A DNA stretch of 54,145 nucleotides from an uncultured Eubacteriales bacterium. Lineage in GTDB: Bacteria; Bacillota; Clostridia; Oscillospirales; Oscillospiraceae. The notes beneath the pieces are model-generated. The model ran no database searches. It saw only the letters and a program-made list of their open reading frames with translations, and was not told the DNA's origin. Position 1 is the stretch's first letter, and every line of letters begins with the position of its first letter. The translations under genes were made by a program, and so were the position numbers. The stretch is taken from contig URST01000006.1 in the NCBI GenBank assembly GCA_900550585.1, positions 1 to 54,145 of the forward strand, given 5' to 3'. Positions 18,880 through 28,053 of this stretch are shown here, piece by piece.

Positions 18880-19938
18880 ATGAAATGTGATGAGATCTTC
18901 GCCGCGCTGGCCATGCTGGAAAAGGAACGCGGCATTCCCCAGAGCTTTATGATGGGCAAGATCATCCAGGCGCTGACCACCGCCTACAAGCGTGACCACG
19001 AGGGCGTGGAGAACGTCATCGTGGACGTGGACGAGGAGAAGAAGGACCTGAAGATGTTCGTCCAGAAGGAGATCGTGGAGGAGGTGGAGAACCCCGGCTC
19101 CCAGATCTCGCTGGAAGAGGCGAAGCACCTGTCCGCCAAGAACGAGCTGGGCGGCATCGTCAACATCCCCGTGGAGAGCGTGGAGTTCGGCCGCATCGCC
19201 GCCGGCAACGGCAAGCAGGTCATCATCCAGGGCCTGCGGGAGGCCGAGCACGGCATGATCTATGACGAGTTCAACAGCAAGCAGCACGAGATCCTCACCG
19301 GCACCGTCAGCCGCATCGACCCCCGGACGGGCAACGTGAGCCTGCGCATCGGCACCGGCGCCGAGTCCACCGAGGCGGTGCTGACCATGAACGAGCAGGT
19401 GCCCGGCGAGGAACTGCGGGAGGGTCAGATGGTCAAGGTGTACCTGGTCGAGGTGCGCCGCTCCACCCGCGGCCCGCAGGTGCTGATCTCCCGCACCCAC
19501 CCCGGCCTTGTGAAGCGCCTGTTCGAGCTGGAGGTGCCGGAGATCTACGACGGCACCGTGGAGATCCGCTCCATCGCCCGTGAGGCGGGCAACCGCACGA
19601 AGATGGCCGTCTGGTCCGACGATGAGAACGTGGATCCCATCGGCGCCTGCGTCGGCCCCCGGGGCCAGCGCGTCAACGCCATCGTGGATGAGCTGCGGGG
19701 CGAGAAGATCGACATCATCAAGTATTCCGAGGACCCGGCGGAGTTCATCGCCGCCGCGCTGGCTCCCGCCGACGTTGTCAGCGTGCAGCTGGCCGCCGAG
19801 GGCAAGAGCTGCCGCGTCGTGGTCCCCGACGATCAGCTGAGCCTGGCCATCGGCAAGGAGGGGCAGAACGCCCGTCTGGCCGCCCGCCTCACCGGCTACA
19901 AGATCGACATCAAGCCCGCCAGCTACACCGGCGAGTAA
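18880..19938 (+). CDS. nusA: Transcription termination/antitermination factor NusA
   Basis: RNA polymerase-binding factor of 352 residues, the short Firmicute form without C-terminal acidic repeats. ATG 18880 follows AAGGAG. The N-terminal polymerase-binding domain (about 1-130) is followed by an S1 domain and two KH domains; KH loops are seen as GPRGQRVNAIVDEL and IGKEGQNARLAARL. Lies 36 bases after rimP in the standard order. Confidence 0.96.
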   Translation: MKCDEIFAALAMLEKERGIPQSFMMGKIIQALTTAYKRDHEGVENVIVDVDEEKKDLKMFVQKEIVEEVENPGSQISLEEAKHLSAKNELGGIVNIPVESVEFGRIAAGNGKQVIIQGLREAEHGMIYDEFNSKQHEILTGTVSRIDPRTGNVSLRIGTGAESTEAVLTMNEQVPGEELREGQMVKVYLVEVRRSTRGPQVLISRTHPGLVKRLFELEVPEIYDGTVEIRSIAREAGNRTKMAVWSDDENVDPIGACVGPRGQRVNAIVDELRGEKIDIIKYSEDPAEFIAAALAPADVVSVQLAAEGKSCRVVVPDDQLSLAIGKEGQNARLAARLTGYKIDIKPASYTGE

Positions 19939-19958
19939 GTCAGAAAGGAGCGGCAGAG

Positions 19959-20231
19959 ATGCAGAAGCCCCGGAAAATACCTCAGCGGCAGTGTGTCGGC
20001 TGCCGCGAGATGAAGGATAAAAAATCGCTGCTGCGCATCGTCCGCACCCCGGAGGGCGAGATCCTGCTGGACAGCACCGGCAAAAAGTCCGGACGCGGCG
20101 CGTATGTGTGCCCCGATCCGGCCTGCCTGAAGAAGGCGCGGAAGAGCAGGGCGCTGGAGCGGGCCTTTGAAACGTCCATCCCGCCGGAGGTCTACGACGC
20201 GCTGGAGGCGCAGATGGAGGGCGGCCTATGA
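19959..20231 (+). CDS. rnpM: YlxR/RnpM family RNA-binding protein
   Basis: Small protein of 90 residues (DUF448), shown in Bacillus to modulate RNase P. ATG 19959 follows AAAGGAG. The family motif QCVGCREMKDKKSLLRIVR opens the domain; GRGAYVCPDPACLKKA follows. Its stop overlaps the next start by 4 bases. Confidence 0.92.
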   Translation: MQKPRKIPQRQCVGCREMKDKKSLLRIVRTPEGEILLDSTGKKSGRGAYVCPDPACLKKARKSRALERAFETSIPPEVYDALEAQMEGGL

Positions 20232-20857
20232 CGGAACACATTCTCTCCATGCTGGGCCTGGCCCTGAAGGCGGGCCGCGTGGAGGTGGGCGAGGAGCCGG
20301 TGGGCGCCGCCGCCCGGGCCAAAAAGGCCCGCGTCATCTTCGTGGCGCAGGACGCCGCGCCGTCGTCTGTGCGGCGCGCCCAGTCCTTTGCCCGCACCGG
20401 CAGCACGCTGTGCGTGACGCTGCCTGCCGGGAAGGATACGCTGGGCCGCAGTCTGGGCCGTACCAGCGTGGCCATGTGCGCCGTCACGGATATCGGCTTT
20501 GCCCAGTCGCTGGTGCAGAAGCTGGCGGCGCTGGACGCCGCCTATCAGGACGCTGCCGACACCCTGGCCGTCAAGGCCAGACGGGCGCGGGAGCGGAAGG
20601 AGGAGCAGCTCCGCCACGAGAAGAACCTGCGGCAGGGCAAAAAGCGTGTCCACGCCGAAAAGCCCGCGGAGCCGGAACCGGCGCCGCCGCCTGCGAGACC
20701 GGCGGCAAAGCGGCCCCCCCGCCCCACCAGCGACAGGCGCAGGGCGGAGCGTCCCAAGCGGCGGACGGAGCCGCCTGATCGGCGGTTCGCCGGTTCCCTG
20801 CCGGTGAAAAAGGGCAAGGGCAGCCGGAAGCCCTCCGGCAAAGGCAAGCAGCAATAA
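20228..20857 (+). CDS. ylxQ: L7Ae/YlxQ family ribosomal-type protein with basic C-terminal extension
   Basis: RNA-binding protein of 209 residues. The first 105 residues match the L7Ae/L30e fold (MLGLALKAGRVEVGEE, AKKARVIFVAQDAAPSS, GKDTLGRSLGRTSVAMCAV). YlxQ alone is about 100 residues; here a long Arg/Lys/Pro-rich tail, likely disordered, doubles the length. It overlaps rnpM by 4 bases. The tail could add RNA or ribosome affinity; that is inference. Confidence 0.87.
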   Translation: MTEHILSMLGLALKAGRVEVGEEPVGAAARAKKARVIFVAQDAAPSSVRRAQSFARTGSTLCVTLPAGKDTLGRSLGRTSVAMCAVTDIGFAQSLVQKLAALDAAYQDAADTLAVKARRARERKEEQLRHEKNLRQGKKRVHAEKPAEPEPAPPPARPAAKRPPRPTSDRRRAERPKRRTEPPDRRFAGSLPVKKGKGSRKPSGKGKQQ

Positions 20858-20917
20858 CGAACAACTTTCGCGGCCCGCCGCAGGGCAGGCCGATCACTAA
20901 GATGGAGGTGGCTTTAT

Positions 20918-23284
20918 TTGGGTAGTATCGTCAACAAATACAGAGTGCATGAGGTGGCCAAGGATTTCGGAGTCTCCACCAAGGAGGTCACGGAGATCCT
21001 GACCAAGTACGCCGAAACGCCCAAGAATCATATGCAGGTACTGGAGGACCGGGAGCTCAGCCTCATCTTTGAGTATCTGACCCAGCACAACCCGGTCTCC
21101 AATATCGCGGTCATCTTCGCCGAGGGCGCCAAGCCCGCGGAGAAGAAGGCGGCGCCCGCCCCGGCCCCGCAGGCCAATAAGCCCGCCGCGCCCCAGCAGG
21201 GCGGCAGCAAGCCCGCCCAGAGCGCCGCACCCGCCGGCAAGGCCCCCGAAAAGGCCGCCGAGCCGGTGAAGCAGCCTATGTCCCGCGTACCCCAGAAGCA
21301 GGTGGTGGATACCCGCAAGGCCACCAACGTGAATCTGGACAAGTACGACGAGAAGCTGCAGGATATGGCGGACGCCCGCGGCCACGGCGGCCGGCGGGAG
21401 CAGCAGGCTCCCCAGGGCAAGGAGAAGTTCCGCAATAACAAGCGCCGCGACAACAACTTCGCCAGCAGCAAGCGCAAGCAGGAGGAGGCCGACCGTCTCC
21501 GCAGGCTGCGTCTGGAGGTCATCAAAAAGACCCCCGTCACCGTGCAGATCCCCGATGAGATCTCCGTGGGCGAGCTGGCCAGCCGCATGAAAAAGACCGG
21601 CGCAGAGGTGGTCAAGTGCCTGATGAAGAACGGCGTCATGGCCTCCCTGAGCCAGATGATCGACTTCGACACCGCCGCCATCATCGCCGAGGAGCTGGGC
21701 TGCAAGGTGGAGAAGGAGGTCGTCGTCACCATTGAGGACCGCCTCATCGACGACCATCAGGACAAGGACGAGGAGTTGGTGCCCCGCGCCCCGGTGGTGG
21801 TGGTCATGGGCCACGTCGACCACGGCAAGACCAGCCTGCTGGACTATATCCGCAATGCCCATGTGGCCTCCGGCGAAGCCGGCGGCATTACCCAGCACAT
21901 CGGCGCCTATCAGGTAGAGATCCACGGCAAGCCCATCACGTTCCTGGACACCCCCGGCCACGAGGCCTTTACCTCCATGCGCGCCCGCGGCGCCATGGTG
22001 ACGGACATCGCCATTCTGGTGGTGGCCGCCGAGGACGGCATCATGCCCCAGACCGTGGAGTCCATCAACCACGCCAAGGCCGCCGGCATCCCCATCATCG
22101 TGGCCATCAACAAGATGGATAAGCCCGAAGCCAACCCCGAGCGCATCAAGCAGCAGCTCACCGAGTACGGCCTGGTGTGCGAGGAGTGGGGCGGCGACAC
22201 CATCGTGTGCCCCATCTCCGCCAAGACCGGCATGGGCATCGACAACCTGCTGGAGATGCTGACCCTCACCGCCGAGGTGGGCGAGCTGAAAGCCAATCCC
22301 AACCGCGCCGCACAGGGCACGGTCATCGAAGCCCGTCTGGACAAGGGCCGCGGCCCCGTGGCCACCCTGCTGGTCCAGAACGGCACCCTGCACCAGGGCG
22401 ACATCATCATTGCCGGCACCTCCGTGGGCCGCGTCCGCGCCATGGTCAGCGACAAGGGCCAGCGCATCACCGATGCCGGCCCCAGCGTCCCCGTGGAGAT
22501 CACCGGCCTCAGCGAGGCGCCCTCCGCTGGCGCCACCTTCAACGCCGTGGCCGACGAGAAGCTGGCCCGCGAGCTGGTGGAGCAGCGCAAGGCCGAGGAG
22601 AAGGCCAAGGCCAACGCCCCTGTCACCAAGGTGTCTCTGGAGGATCTGTTCAGCCAGATCCAGGCCGGCGAGATGAAGAACCTGAACCTCATCGTCAAGG
22701 CCGACGTACAGGGCAGCGTGGAGGCGGTGAAGGCCTCTCTGGAGAAGCTGAGCAACGAGGAGGTCCGCGTCCGCGTCATCCACGGCGGCGTGGGCGCCAT
22801 CAACGAATCCGATGTCATGCTGGCCTCCACGTCTCAGGCCATCATCGTGGGCTTCAACGTCCGTCCCGACGCCGCCGCCCGCGACAGCGCCGCCCGCGCC
22901 AACGTGGATATGCGGATGTACCGCGTGATCTACGATGCCATCAACGAGATCGAGGCCGCCATGAAGGGCATGCTGGCCCCCAAGTTCCGGGAGGTACTGC
23001 TGGGCCATGCCGAGGTGCGCCAGACCTACAAGGTCTCCGGCGTGGGCACCGTGGCCGGCTGCTATGTGCTGGACGGCAAGCTCCAGCGCAAGGACTGCCA
23101 GGTGCGTCTGGTCCGCGACGGCATCGTGGTCCACGAGGGCGTGCTGGCCTCCCTCCAGCGTTTCAAGGACTCCGTCAAGGAAGTCCCCTCCGGCTATGAG
23201 TGCGGCCTGAGCATCGAGAAATTCAACGACATTAAGGAAGGCGACGTGGTGGAGGCCTTCACCATGGAGCAGATCCAAGTGTAA
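20918..23284 (+). CDS. infB: Translation initiation factor IF-2
   Basis: GTPase that places initiator tRNA on the 30S subunit, 788 residues. The start is a TTG at 20918 (MGSIVNKYRVHEVAKDFGVS) behind GGAGGTG. An IF2N domain is at 1-55, then an Ala/Pro/Lys-rich linker to about 190, a second IF2N domain, and the G domain with GHVDHGKTS near 298, DTPGHEAFTS and NKMD. Domains II-IV follow. A terminator-like hairpin occurs directly after the stop. Confidence 0.96.
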   Translation: MGSIVNKYRVHEVAKDFGVSTKEVTEILTKYAETPKNHMQVLEDRELSLIFEYLTQHNPVSNIAVIFAEGAKPAEKKAAPAPAPQANKPAAPQQGGSKPAQSAAPAGKAPEKAAEPVKQPMSRVPQKQVVDTRKATNVNLDKYDEKLQDMADARGHGGRREQQAPQGKEKFRNNKRRDNNFASSKRKQEEADRLRRLRLEVIKKTPVTVQIPDEISVGELASRMKKTGAEVVKCLMKNGVMASLSQMIDFDTAAIIAEELGCKVEKEVVVTIEDRLIDDHQDKDEELVPRAPVVVVMGHVDHGKTSLLDYIRNAHVASGEAGGITQHIGAYQVEIHGKPITFLDTPGHEAFTSMRARGAMVTDIAILVVAAEDGIMPQTVESINHAKAAGIPIIVAINKMDKPEANPERIKQQLTEYGLVCEEWGGDTIVCPISAKTGMGIDNLLEMLTLTAEVGELKANPNRAAQGTVIEARLDKGRGPVATLLVQNGTLHQGDIIIAGTSVGRVRAMVSDKGQRITDAGPSVPVEITGLSEAPSAGATFNAVADEKLARELVEQRKAEEKAKANAPVTKVSLEDLFSQIQAGEMKNLNLIVKADVQGSVEAVKASLEKLSNEEVRVRVIHGGVGAINESDVMLASTSQAIIVGFNVRPDAAARDSAARANVDMRMYRVIYDAINEIEAAMKGMLAPKFREVLLGHAEVRQTYKVSGVGTVAGCYVLDGKLQRKDCQVRLVRDGIVVHEGVLASLQRFKDSVKEVPSGYECGLSIEKFNDIKEGDVVEAFTMEQIQV

Positions 23285-23291
23285 CGGACGA

Positions 23292-23321
23292 GGGGGTGGG
23301 CAGACGCCCACCCCCTGTTTT
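23292..23321 (+). terminator. Terminator-like hairpin between infB and rbfA
   Basis: Arms GGGGGTGGGC (23292-23301) and GCCCACCCCC (23306-23315), then TGTTTTT. It lies inside the operon, 13 bases before the rbfA ribosome binding site, so it may lower expression of rbfA and later genes or process the mRNA. Confidence 0.65.
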
Positions 23322-23337
23322 TGAAAGGAGCGATACT

Positions 23338-23724
23338 ATGGCATCCAATCGCATCGGCCGCATCAACGAGGCCATCCGCGAGGCGCTGGCCGGCCTGCTG
23401 CGCACGGTGAAGGACCCCCGGGTCACTGAGAGCATGCTGACCATCACCCATGTGGACACCACCAGCGACCTGCGGTACGCCCGTGTGTATATCAGCGCCC
23501 TGAACTGTCAGGACGAAAAGGGCCTGATGAAGGGTCTGAAGTCCGCCTCCGGCTATCTGCGCCACGAGCTGGGGCAGAATGTGGACCTGCGCTACACGCC
23601 GGAGCTGCAATTCATCATGGACGATTCCATCGCCCACGGCGCCCACATTCTGGACCTTCTGAACCATGTGAAGCCCGCCAACCCCGCCAACGCGGACATC
23701 GTGCTGCCGGAGGACCGGGAATGA
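23338..23724 (+). CDS. rbfA: Ribosome-binding factor A
   Basis: 30S maturation factor of 128 residues. ATG 23338 follows GAAAGGAG. The KH-type fold shows as RIGRINEAIREALAGLL, VKDPRVTESMLTITHVDTTSDLRYARVYIS and LRYTPELQFIMDDSI. The nrnA start overlaps its stop (ATGA). Confidence 0.94.
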   Translation: MASNRIGRINEAIREALAGLLRTVKDPRVTESMLTITHVDTTSDLRYARVYISALNCQDEKGLMKGLKSASGYLRHELGQNVDLRYTPELQFIMDDSIAHGAHILDLLNHVKPANPANADIVLPEDRE

Positions 23725-24677
23725 GCCGGAACACACTGACCGTACAGGACACGGCGTCCTATCTCCGGACGCTGGACGATGTGCTGCTGCTGACCCATGT
23801 GCGGCCCGACGGCGATACCGTGGGCAGCGCCGCCGCCCTGTGCCGCGCCCTGCGTGATCTGGGCAAAACGGCGTACCTGCTGCCCAATCCGGAGATCACT
23901 GCCACCTACGAGCCTTACGCCGTCCCCTATTGGGCGCCGGAGGGCTTCGTCCCGGCCCATGTCGTCTCCGTGGACATCGCGGCGCTGAACCTGCTGCCGG
24001 ACAACGCGGCGTCCTGGGCGGACCGCATTGACCTGGCCATCGACCACCACGGCTCCCACGGTTTTTTCGCGGCCCGCACCTGTCTGGACACGGACGCCGC
24101 CGCCTGCGGCGAGATCGTCCACGACATCATCGCCCTGCTGACGGCGGTGACGCCGGACATTGCCCTGCCGCTGTATGTGGCCATCGCCACGGACACCGGC
24201 TGCTTCGTCTACTCCAACACCACCGCCCGGACCCACCGCATCGCCGCGGCCCTGCTGGACACCGGCATCGACGTCGGCCCGGTGAATAAGGCGCTGTTCC
24301 GTACCAAGAGCAAGACCCGCCTTGCCATGGAATCCCGCATGGCGGCGGATATGACCCTCTTTGACCACGACCGCGTGGTGGTCATGACCATCCCCCTGTC
24401 CCTGCGGCAGGAGCTGCACGCCACAGAGGCGGACATCGAGGAGCTCAGCTCCCTGGCCGCGCTGGTGGAGGGCACCGACTGCGGCGTGACCCTGCGGGAG
24501 CTGCGGCCCGGTGTCATCAAGATCTCCCTGCGCACCGGCCCACGGGTGGACGCCAGCGCCGTCTGCCAGAGACTGGGCGGCGGCGGGCATAAGGCCGCGG
24601 CCGGCGCCACGGTCAACGGCACCATGGGCGAGGTGCGCGCCGCCGTGCTCCGCGCCTATCAGGAGGTCGTCGGATAA
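23721..24677 (+). CDS. nrnA: DHH-family phosphoesterase, NrnA-type
   Basis: Oligoribonuclease/pAp-phosphatase-type enzyme of 318 residues. ATG 23721 overlaps rbfA by 4 bases. Motifs: THVRPDGDTVGS near residue 25 (metal ligands), VSVDIAA, AIDHHGSHG (the DHH), and GGGGHKAAAGAT in the C-terminal DHHA1 domain. Members degrade nanoRNAs and dephosphorylate pAp. The rbfA-nrnA-truB order is usual in Firmicutes. Confidence 0.92.
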   Translation: MSRNTLTVQDTASYLRTLDDVLLLTHVRPDGDTVGSAAALCRALRDLGKTAYLLPNPEITATYEPYAVPYWAPEGFVPAHVVSVDIAALNLLPDNAASWADRIDLAIDHHGSHGFFAARTCLDTDAAACGEIVHDIIALLTAVTPDIALPLYVAIATDTGCFVYSNTTARTHRIAAALLDTGIDVGPVNKALFRTKSKTRLAMESRMAADMTLFDHDRVVVMTIPLSLRQELHATEADIEELSSLAALVEGTDCGVTLRELRPGVIKISLRTGPRVDASAVCQRLGGGGHKAAAGATVNGTMGEVRAAVLRAYQEVVG

Positions 24678-24680
24678 CCT

Positions 24681-25544
24681 ATGGCAAACGGTATCATCAT
24701 CATCGACAAGCCCGCCGGCTGGACCAGCATGGACGTGTGCGGCAAGCTGCGGAGCCTTCTGAAAACCAAAAAGGTGGGCCACGCCGGGACGCTGGACCCC
24801 ATGGCCACCGGCGTGCTGCCGGTGTTCGTGGGACAGGCCACCCGCGCCGTGTCCTTCGCTGAATCCGGCGACAAGGAGTATGTGGCCGGACTGCATCTGG
24901 GCTGCGTCACCAACACGCAGGACACCTCCGGCGACGTGCTGGAGCGGCGCCCCGTCTCCGTGACCCGCGAGACGCTGGAGGCCCTGCTCCCCCGCTTCAC
25001 CGGGGCGCTGCTGCAGGTGCCGCCCATGTACTCCGCCATCAAGATCAACGGCCAGAAGCTGTACCAGCTGGCCCGTCAGGGCCGGGAGGTGGAGCGCCCC
25101 GCCCGCCCCGTCACCATCCGCGAGCTGGAGCTGCTGGGGCAGGACGCGCAGGGCGACTGGCTGCTGCGTGTGCTGTGCTCCAAGGGCACCTACGTCCGGA
25201 CGCTGTGCCACGACATGGGACAGGCTCTGGGCTGCGGCGGCTGTATGAGCTCTCTGCGGCGCACCATGGCCGCCGGCTTCACCCTGGCGGACAGCCACAC
25301 TCTGGAGGAGGTGCAGGCCCATGGTGAGGCGCTGCTGGCTCCCACCGACTCCCTGTTCCGCCAATACCCCGCCTATGCCCTCCCCTCCCCGGAGGCGGAG
25401 CGGCGCTGCCGCTGCGGCAACCCCCTGACGGTGGACGTGCCCGACGGCCTGTACCGCGTCTACGATGGCGACGGCACATTTCTCTGCCTGAGCCGGGCGG
25501 AAAACGGCACCCTGACTTCCCTGAAAAACTTTTTCGGAGCGTGA
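24681..25544 (+). CDS. truB: tRNA pseudouridine(55) synthase
   Basis: Makes pseudouridine 55 in the T loop of tRNAs; 287 residues. ATG 24681 lies 3 bases after nrnA. The catalytic aspartate is in KVGHAGTLDPMATGVLPV near residue 40. IIIDKPAGWTS opens the protein, and GTYVRTLCHDMG and a small C-terminal domain follow. Its stop overlaps the ribF GTG start. Confidence 0.95.
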   Translation: MANGIIIIDKPAGWTSMDVCGKLRSLLKTKKVGHAGTLDPMATGVLPVFVGQATRAVSFAESGDKEYVAGLHLGCVTNTQDTSGDVLERRPVSVTRETLEALLPRFTGALLQVPPMYSAIKINGQKLYQLARQGREVERPARPVTIRELELLGQDAQGDWLLRVLCSKGTYVRTLCHDMGQALGCGGCMSSLRRTMAAGFTLADSHTLEEVQAHGEALLAPTDSLFRQYPAYALPSPEAERRCRCGNPLTVDVPDGLYRVYDGDGTFLCLSRAENGTLTSLKNFFGA

Positions 25545-26449
25545 ACACCTTGGAACGAACTGTGATAGCCCTCGGCTTTTTCGACGGCGTACACCGGGGC
25601 CACGGCGCCCTGCTGCAAAAAACGGTGGAGCGCGCCTGCGAATTGGGCGCGGAGCCTGCCGTCTTTACCTTTGACCGCCCGCCCAAGGAGGTCGTCACCG
25701 GCCAGCCGGTGTACCTCATCAACTCGGCGGAGGACCGGCAGGGCTTGATCCGCCGGCTCTACGGCATCGACCGGATCATTCTGGCCCCCTTCGACCGCGA
25801 TATGATGACCATGTCGTGGGAGGACTTCGTCACGGAGCTGCTGGTCAAGCGCTATGGCGCGGTGCATCTGGTGGCAGGCCACGACCACCGCTTCGGCCAC
25901 AAAAACGCCGGAAACGCCCAGCTCCTGCGGGAGAAATGCGCCCAGCTGGGACTGGGCTGCGACATCATCCCGGAGGTGGTGCACGACGGCATCACCGTCA
26001 GCTCCACTTACATCCGCACGCTGGTGGAGGCGGGGGACGTGGAACGCGCCGCCGAATTTCTGGGCCACCGCCACTGTCTTAGCCGCACGGTGGAGCACGG
26101 CCAGCGCATTGGCCGCACCATCGGCATCCCTACGGTGAACCTGACCATGCCGCCCCATGTGCTGGTGCCGGCCCACGGTGTGTACATCACCCGGGTCTAC
26201 CTGCCGGACGGCCGCAGCTTTGCCGGCGTCACCAATGTGGGCACCCGCCCCACGGTGTCCGACAGCGGCGCCGTCTCCGTGGAGACGTTCCTGCTGGACT
26301 TTGACGGCGACCTGTACGGCCAGACCATCCGCCTGGACTTCTGCCGCCGCCTGCGGGGCGAGCGGAAATTCGACTCGCTGGAGGACCTGCGCCGGCAGAT
26401 CCAGCAGAACATCGCCCAGACCCGCGCCTACTTCCAGACCACTCCCTGA
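25541..26449 (+). CDS. ribF: Bifunctional riboflavin kinase/FAD synthetase
   Basis: Converts riboflavin to FMN and FAD, 302 residues. The GTG at 25541 overlaps truB by 4 bases (GTGA); a TTG nine bases on is a weaker alternative. FAD synthetase domain: GFFDGVHRGH at residues 13-22 and SSTYIRTLVEAGDV. Flavokinase domain from about residue 180: GRTIGIPTVNL and GVTNVGTRPTV. Last gene of the operon; rpsO, often next, is not here. Its TGA is the left edge of a 55-base palindrome. Confidence 0.95.
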   Translation: MNTLERTVIALGFFDGVHRGHGALLQKTVERACELGAEPAVFTFDRPPKEVVTGQPVYLINSAEDRQGLIRRLYGIDRIILAPFDRDMMTMSWEDFVTELLVKRYGAVHLVAGHDHRFGHKNAGNAQLLREKCAQLGLGCDIIPEVVHDGITVSSTYIRTLVEAGDVERAAEFLGHRHCLSRTVEHGQRIGRTIGIPTVNLTMPPHVLVPAHGVYITRVYLPDGRSFAGVTNVGTRPTVSDSGAVSVETFLLDFDGDLYGQTIRLDFCRRLRGERKFDSLEDLRRQIQQNIAQTRAYFQTTP

Positions 26450-26501
26450 ACAAAAAAATAACACCGCTTCACGGCGTGAAGCGGTGTTATTTTTTTGTTC
26501 A
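26447..26501. terminator. Bidirectional terminator spanning both stop codons (ribF / livF)
   Basis: A perfect palindrome with 27-base arms centred on 26474, containing a GC-rich core (ACACCGCTTCACG) and flanking A and T runs of seven. The outermost bases are the TGA stop codons of the convergent genes ribF and livF. Confidence 0.9.
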
Positions 26502-27212
26502 GCTCTTTTTCTTGCCCAGATAGGCCTCCTTGATGGACTCGTCCGCCAGCAGCTCCGCGCCGGTGCCGGACTTGGTGATGCAGCCCGTCTCCAGCACATA
26601 GGCATAGTCGGCCACCTTCAGGGCCATGTTGGCGTTCTGCTCGATGAGCAGCACCGTCACGCCCTGCTGGTTGATGGTGCGGATGATGTCGAAGATACCC
26701 TGCACCACCAGCGGCGCCAGCCCCAGCGACGGCTCATCCATCATCAGCAGCTTGGGCCGGCTCATCAGCGCCCGGCCCACGGCCAGCATCTGCTGCTCGC
26801 CGCCGGACAGGGTGCCCGCCTGCTGCCAGTGCCGCTCCTCCAGCCGGGGAAACAGCTCATAGACCCACTTGATGTCCTTCTCGATGCCGTCCTTGTCCTT
26901 GCGCAGGTACGCGCCGATCTTCAGATTCTCCAGCACCGTCAGGTTGGGGAACACCCGCCGCCCCTCCGGGGACTGGGCGATGCCCAGCTCCAGGATCTTG
27001 TTGATGGGCATGCCCAGCAGCTCCTTGCCGTCGTAGGTGATGGAGCCGCTCTCGGCCTTCACCAGGCCGGAGATGGTGCGCAGCGTGGTGGATTTGCCCG
27101 CGCCGTTGGCGCCGATCAGCGTCACGATCTTGCCGTCGGGCACCTCCAGACTGATGCCCCGCAGCGCGCGGATACCGCCGTAGGAAACATGCAGGTCCTC
27201 AATCTTCAGCAT
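26499..27212 (-). CDS. livF: Branched-chain amino acid ABC transporter ATPase LivF
   Basis: ATP-binding subunit of 237 residues. ATG 27212 lies inside the end of livG (14-base overlap). Walker A GANGAGKST is at residues 34-42, signature LSGGEQQML, Walker B LLMMDEPSLGLAP and a typical LivF sequence SPEGRRVFPNLTVLENL. Last gene of the livJHMGF operon, reading leftward into the shared terminator. Confidence 0.94.
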   Translation of the reverse strand: MLKIEDLHVSYGGIRALRGISLEVPDGKIVTLIGANGAGKSTTLRTISGLVKAESGSITYDGKELLGMPINKILELGIAQSPEGRRVFPNLTVLENLKIGAYLRKDKDGIEKDIKWVYELFPRLEERHWQQAGTLSGGEQQMLAVGRALMSRPKLLMMDEPSLGLAPLVVQGIFDIIRTINQQGVTVLLIEQNANMALKVADYAYVLETGCITKSGTGAELLADESIKEAYLGKKKS

Positions 27213-28053
27213 CTTCTGCCACCCCCAGATAAGCGTCGATGACGCGCTCGTTGTTTTGGATCTCCGCCGGCGTGCCCTGTGCGATCAGCTCACCGAAGTC
27301 CAGCACATAGATGCGGTCGGCGATGTCCATGACCAGATCCATGTGGTGCTCGATGAGCAGCACCGTCTTGTGGAACTTCTCCCGGATCTCCCGGATGAAC
27401 TCCGCCAGCTCCAGGGTCTCCTGCGGGTTCATGCCCGCCGCCGGCTCGTCCAGCAGCAGCAGCTTCGGGTCCGTGGCCAGCGCCCGGGCGATCTCCAGCC
27501 GCCGCTGCTTGCCGTAGGGCAGGCTGGTGGCCAGCTCGTCCTTCACATCCTCCAGACCCACCACGCGCAGCAGCTCCAGCACCTCGGCGCGCTGCCGCGC
27601 CTCCTCCCTGGCATTGAGCCGGAACATGGCGGTGAACATATTGCTGCTGCGGCGCAGGTGCTTGGCGATAAGCACGTTGTCAAACACGGTCATGGACTTC
27701 CACAGCCGGATGTTCTGGAACGTGCGGGCCATGCCCATCTTCGTCAGCTTATCCGGCGTCGGCTCCAGCACGGCTTTGTACTGACCCGCATGCTTGCCCT
27801 TGTACTGCCGGCGCATCTTGCCCCGGGGATGATTCTCCACCACCTTTTTCCCGTTGAACAGCACCTGTCCGTTGGTGGGGGCGTACACACCGGTGATGAC
27901 GTTGAACGCCGTGGTCTTACCGGCGCCGTTGGGGCCGATGAGCGCCACGATCTCGCCCTCGTTGACCTCCATGCTCAGATCGTCCACGGCCACCACGCCG
28001 CCGAACTGCATGGTCACATTCTCCACGCGGAGCACATTCTTCATTTCCGCCAT
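27199..28053 (-). CDS. livG: Branched-chain amino acid ABC transporter ATPase LivG
   Basis: ATP-binding subunit of 284 residues. ATG 28053 overlaps the livM stop by one base (TAATG). Walker A GPNGAGKTT, LivG-type KMGMARTFQNIRLWKSMTVFDNV, and Walker B LLLLDEPAAGMNP, where AAGMNP is the LivG-specific sequence. An insert of about 25 residues rich in Lys/Arg (RGKMRRQYKGKHAGQYK) lies before the KMGMARTFQ block. Confidence 0.94.
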   Translation of the reverse strand: MAEMKNVLRVENVTMQFGGVVAVDDLSMEVNEGEIVALIGPNGAGKTTAFNVITGVYAPTNGQVLFNGKKVVENHPRGKMRRQYKGKHAGQYKAVLEPTPDKLTKMGMARTFQNIRLWKSMTVFDNVLIAKHLRRSSNMFTAMFRLNAREEARQRAEVLELLRVVGLEDVKDELATSLPYGKQRRLEIARALATDPKLLLLDEPAAGMNPQETLELAEFIREIREKFHKTVLLIEHHMDLVMDIADRIYVLDFGELIAQGTPAEIQNNERVIDAYLGVAEDAED

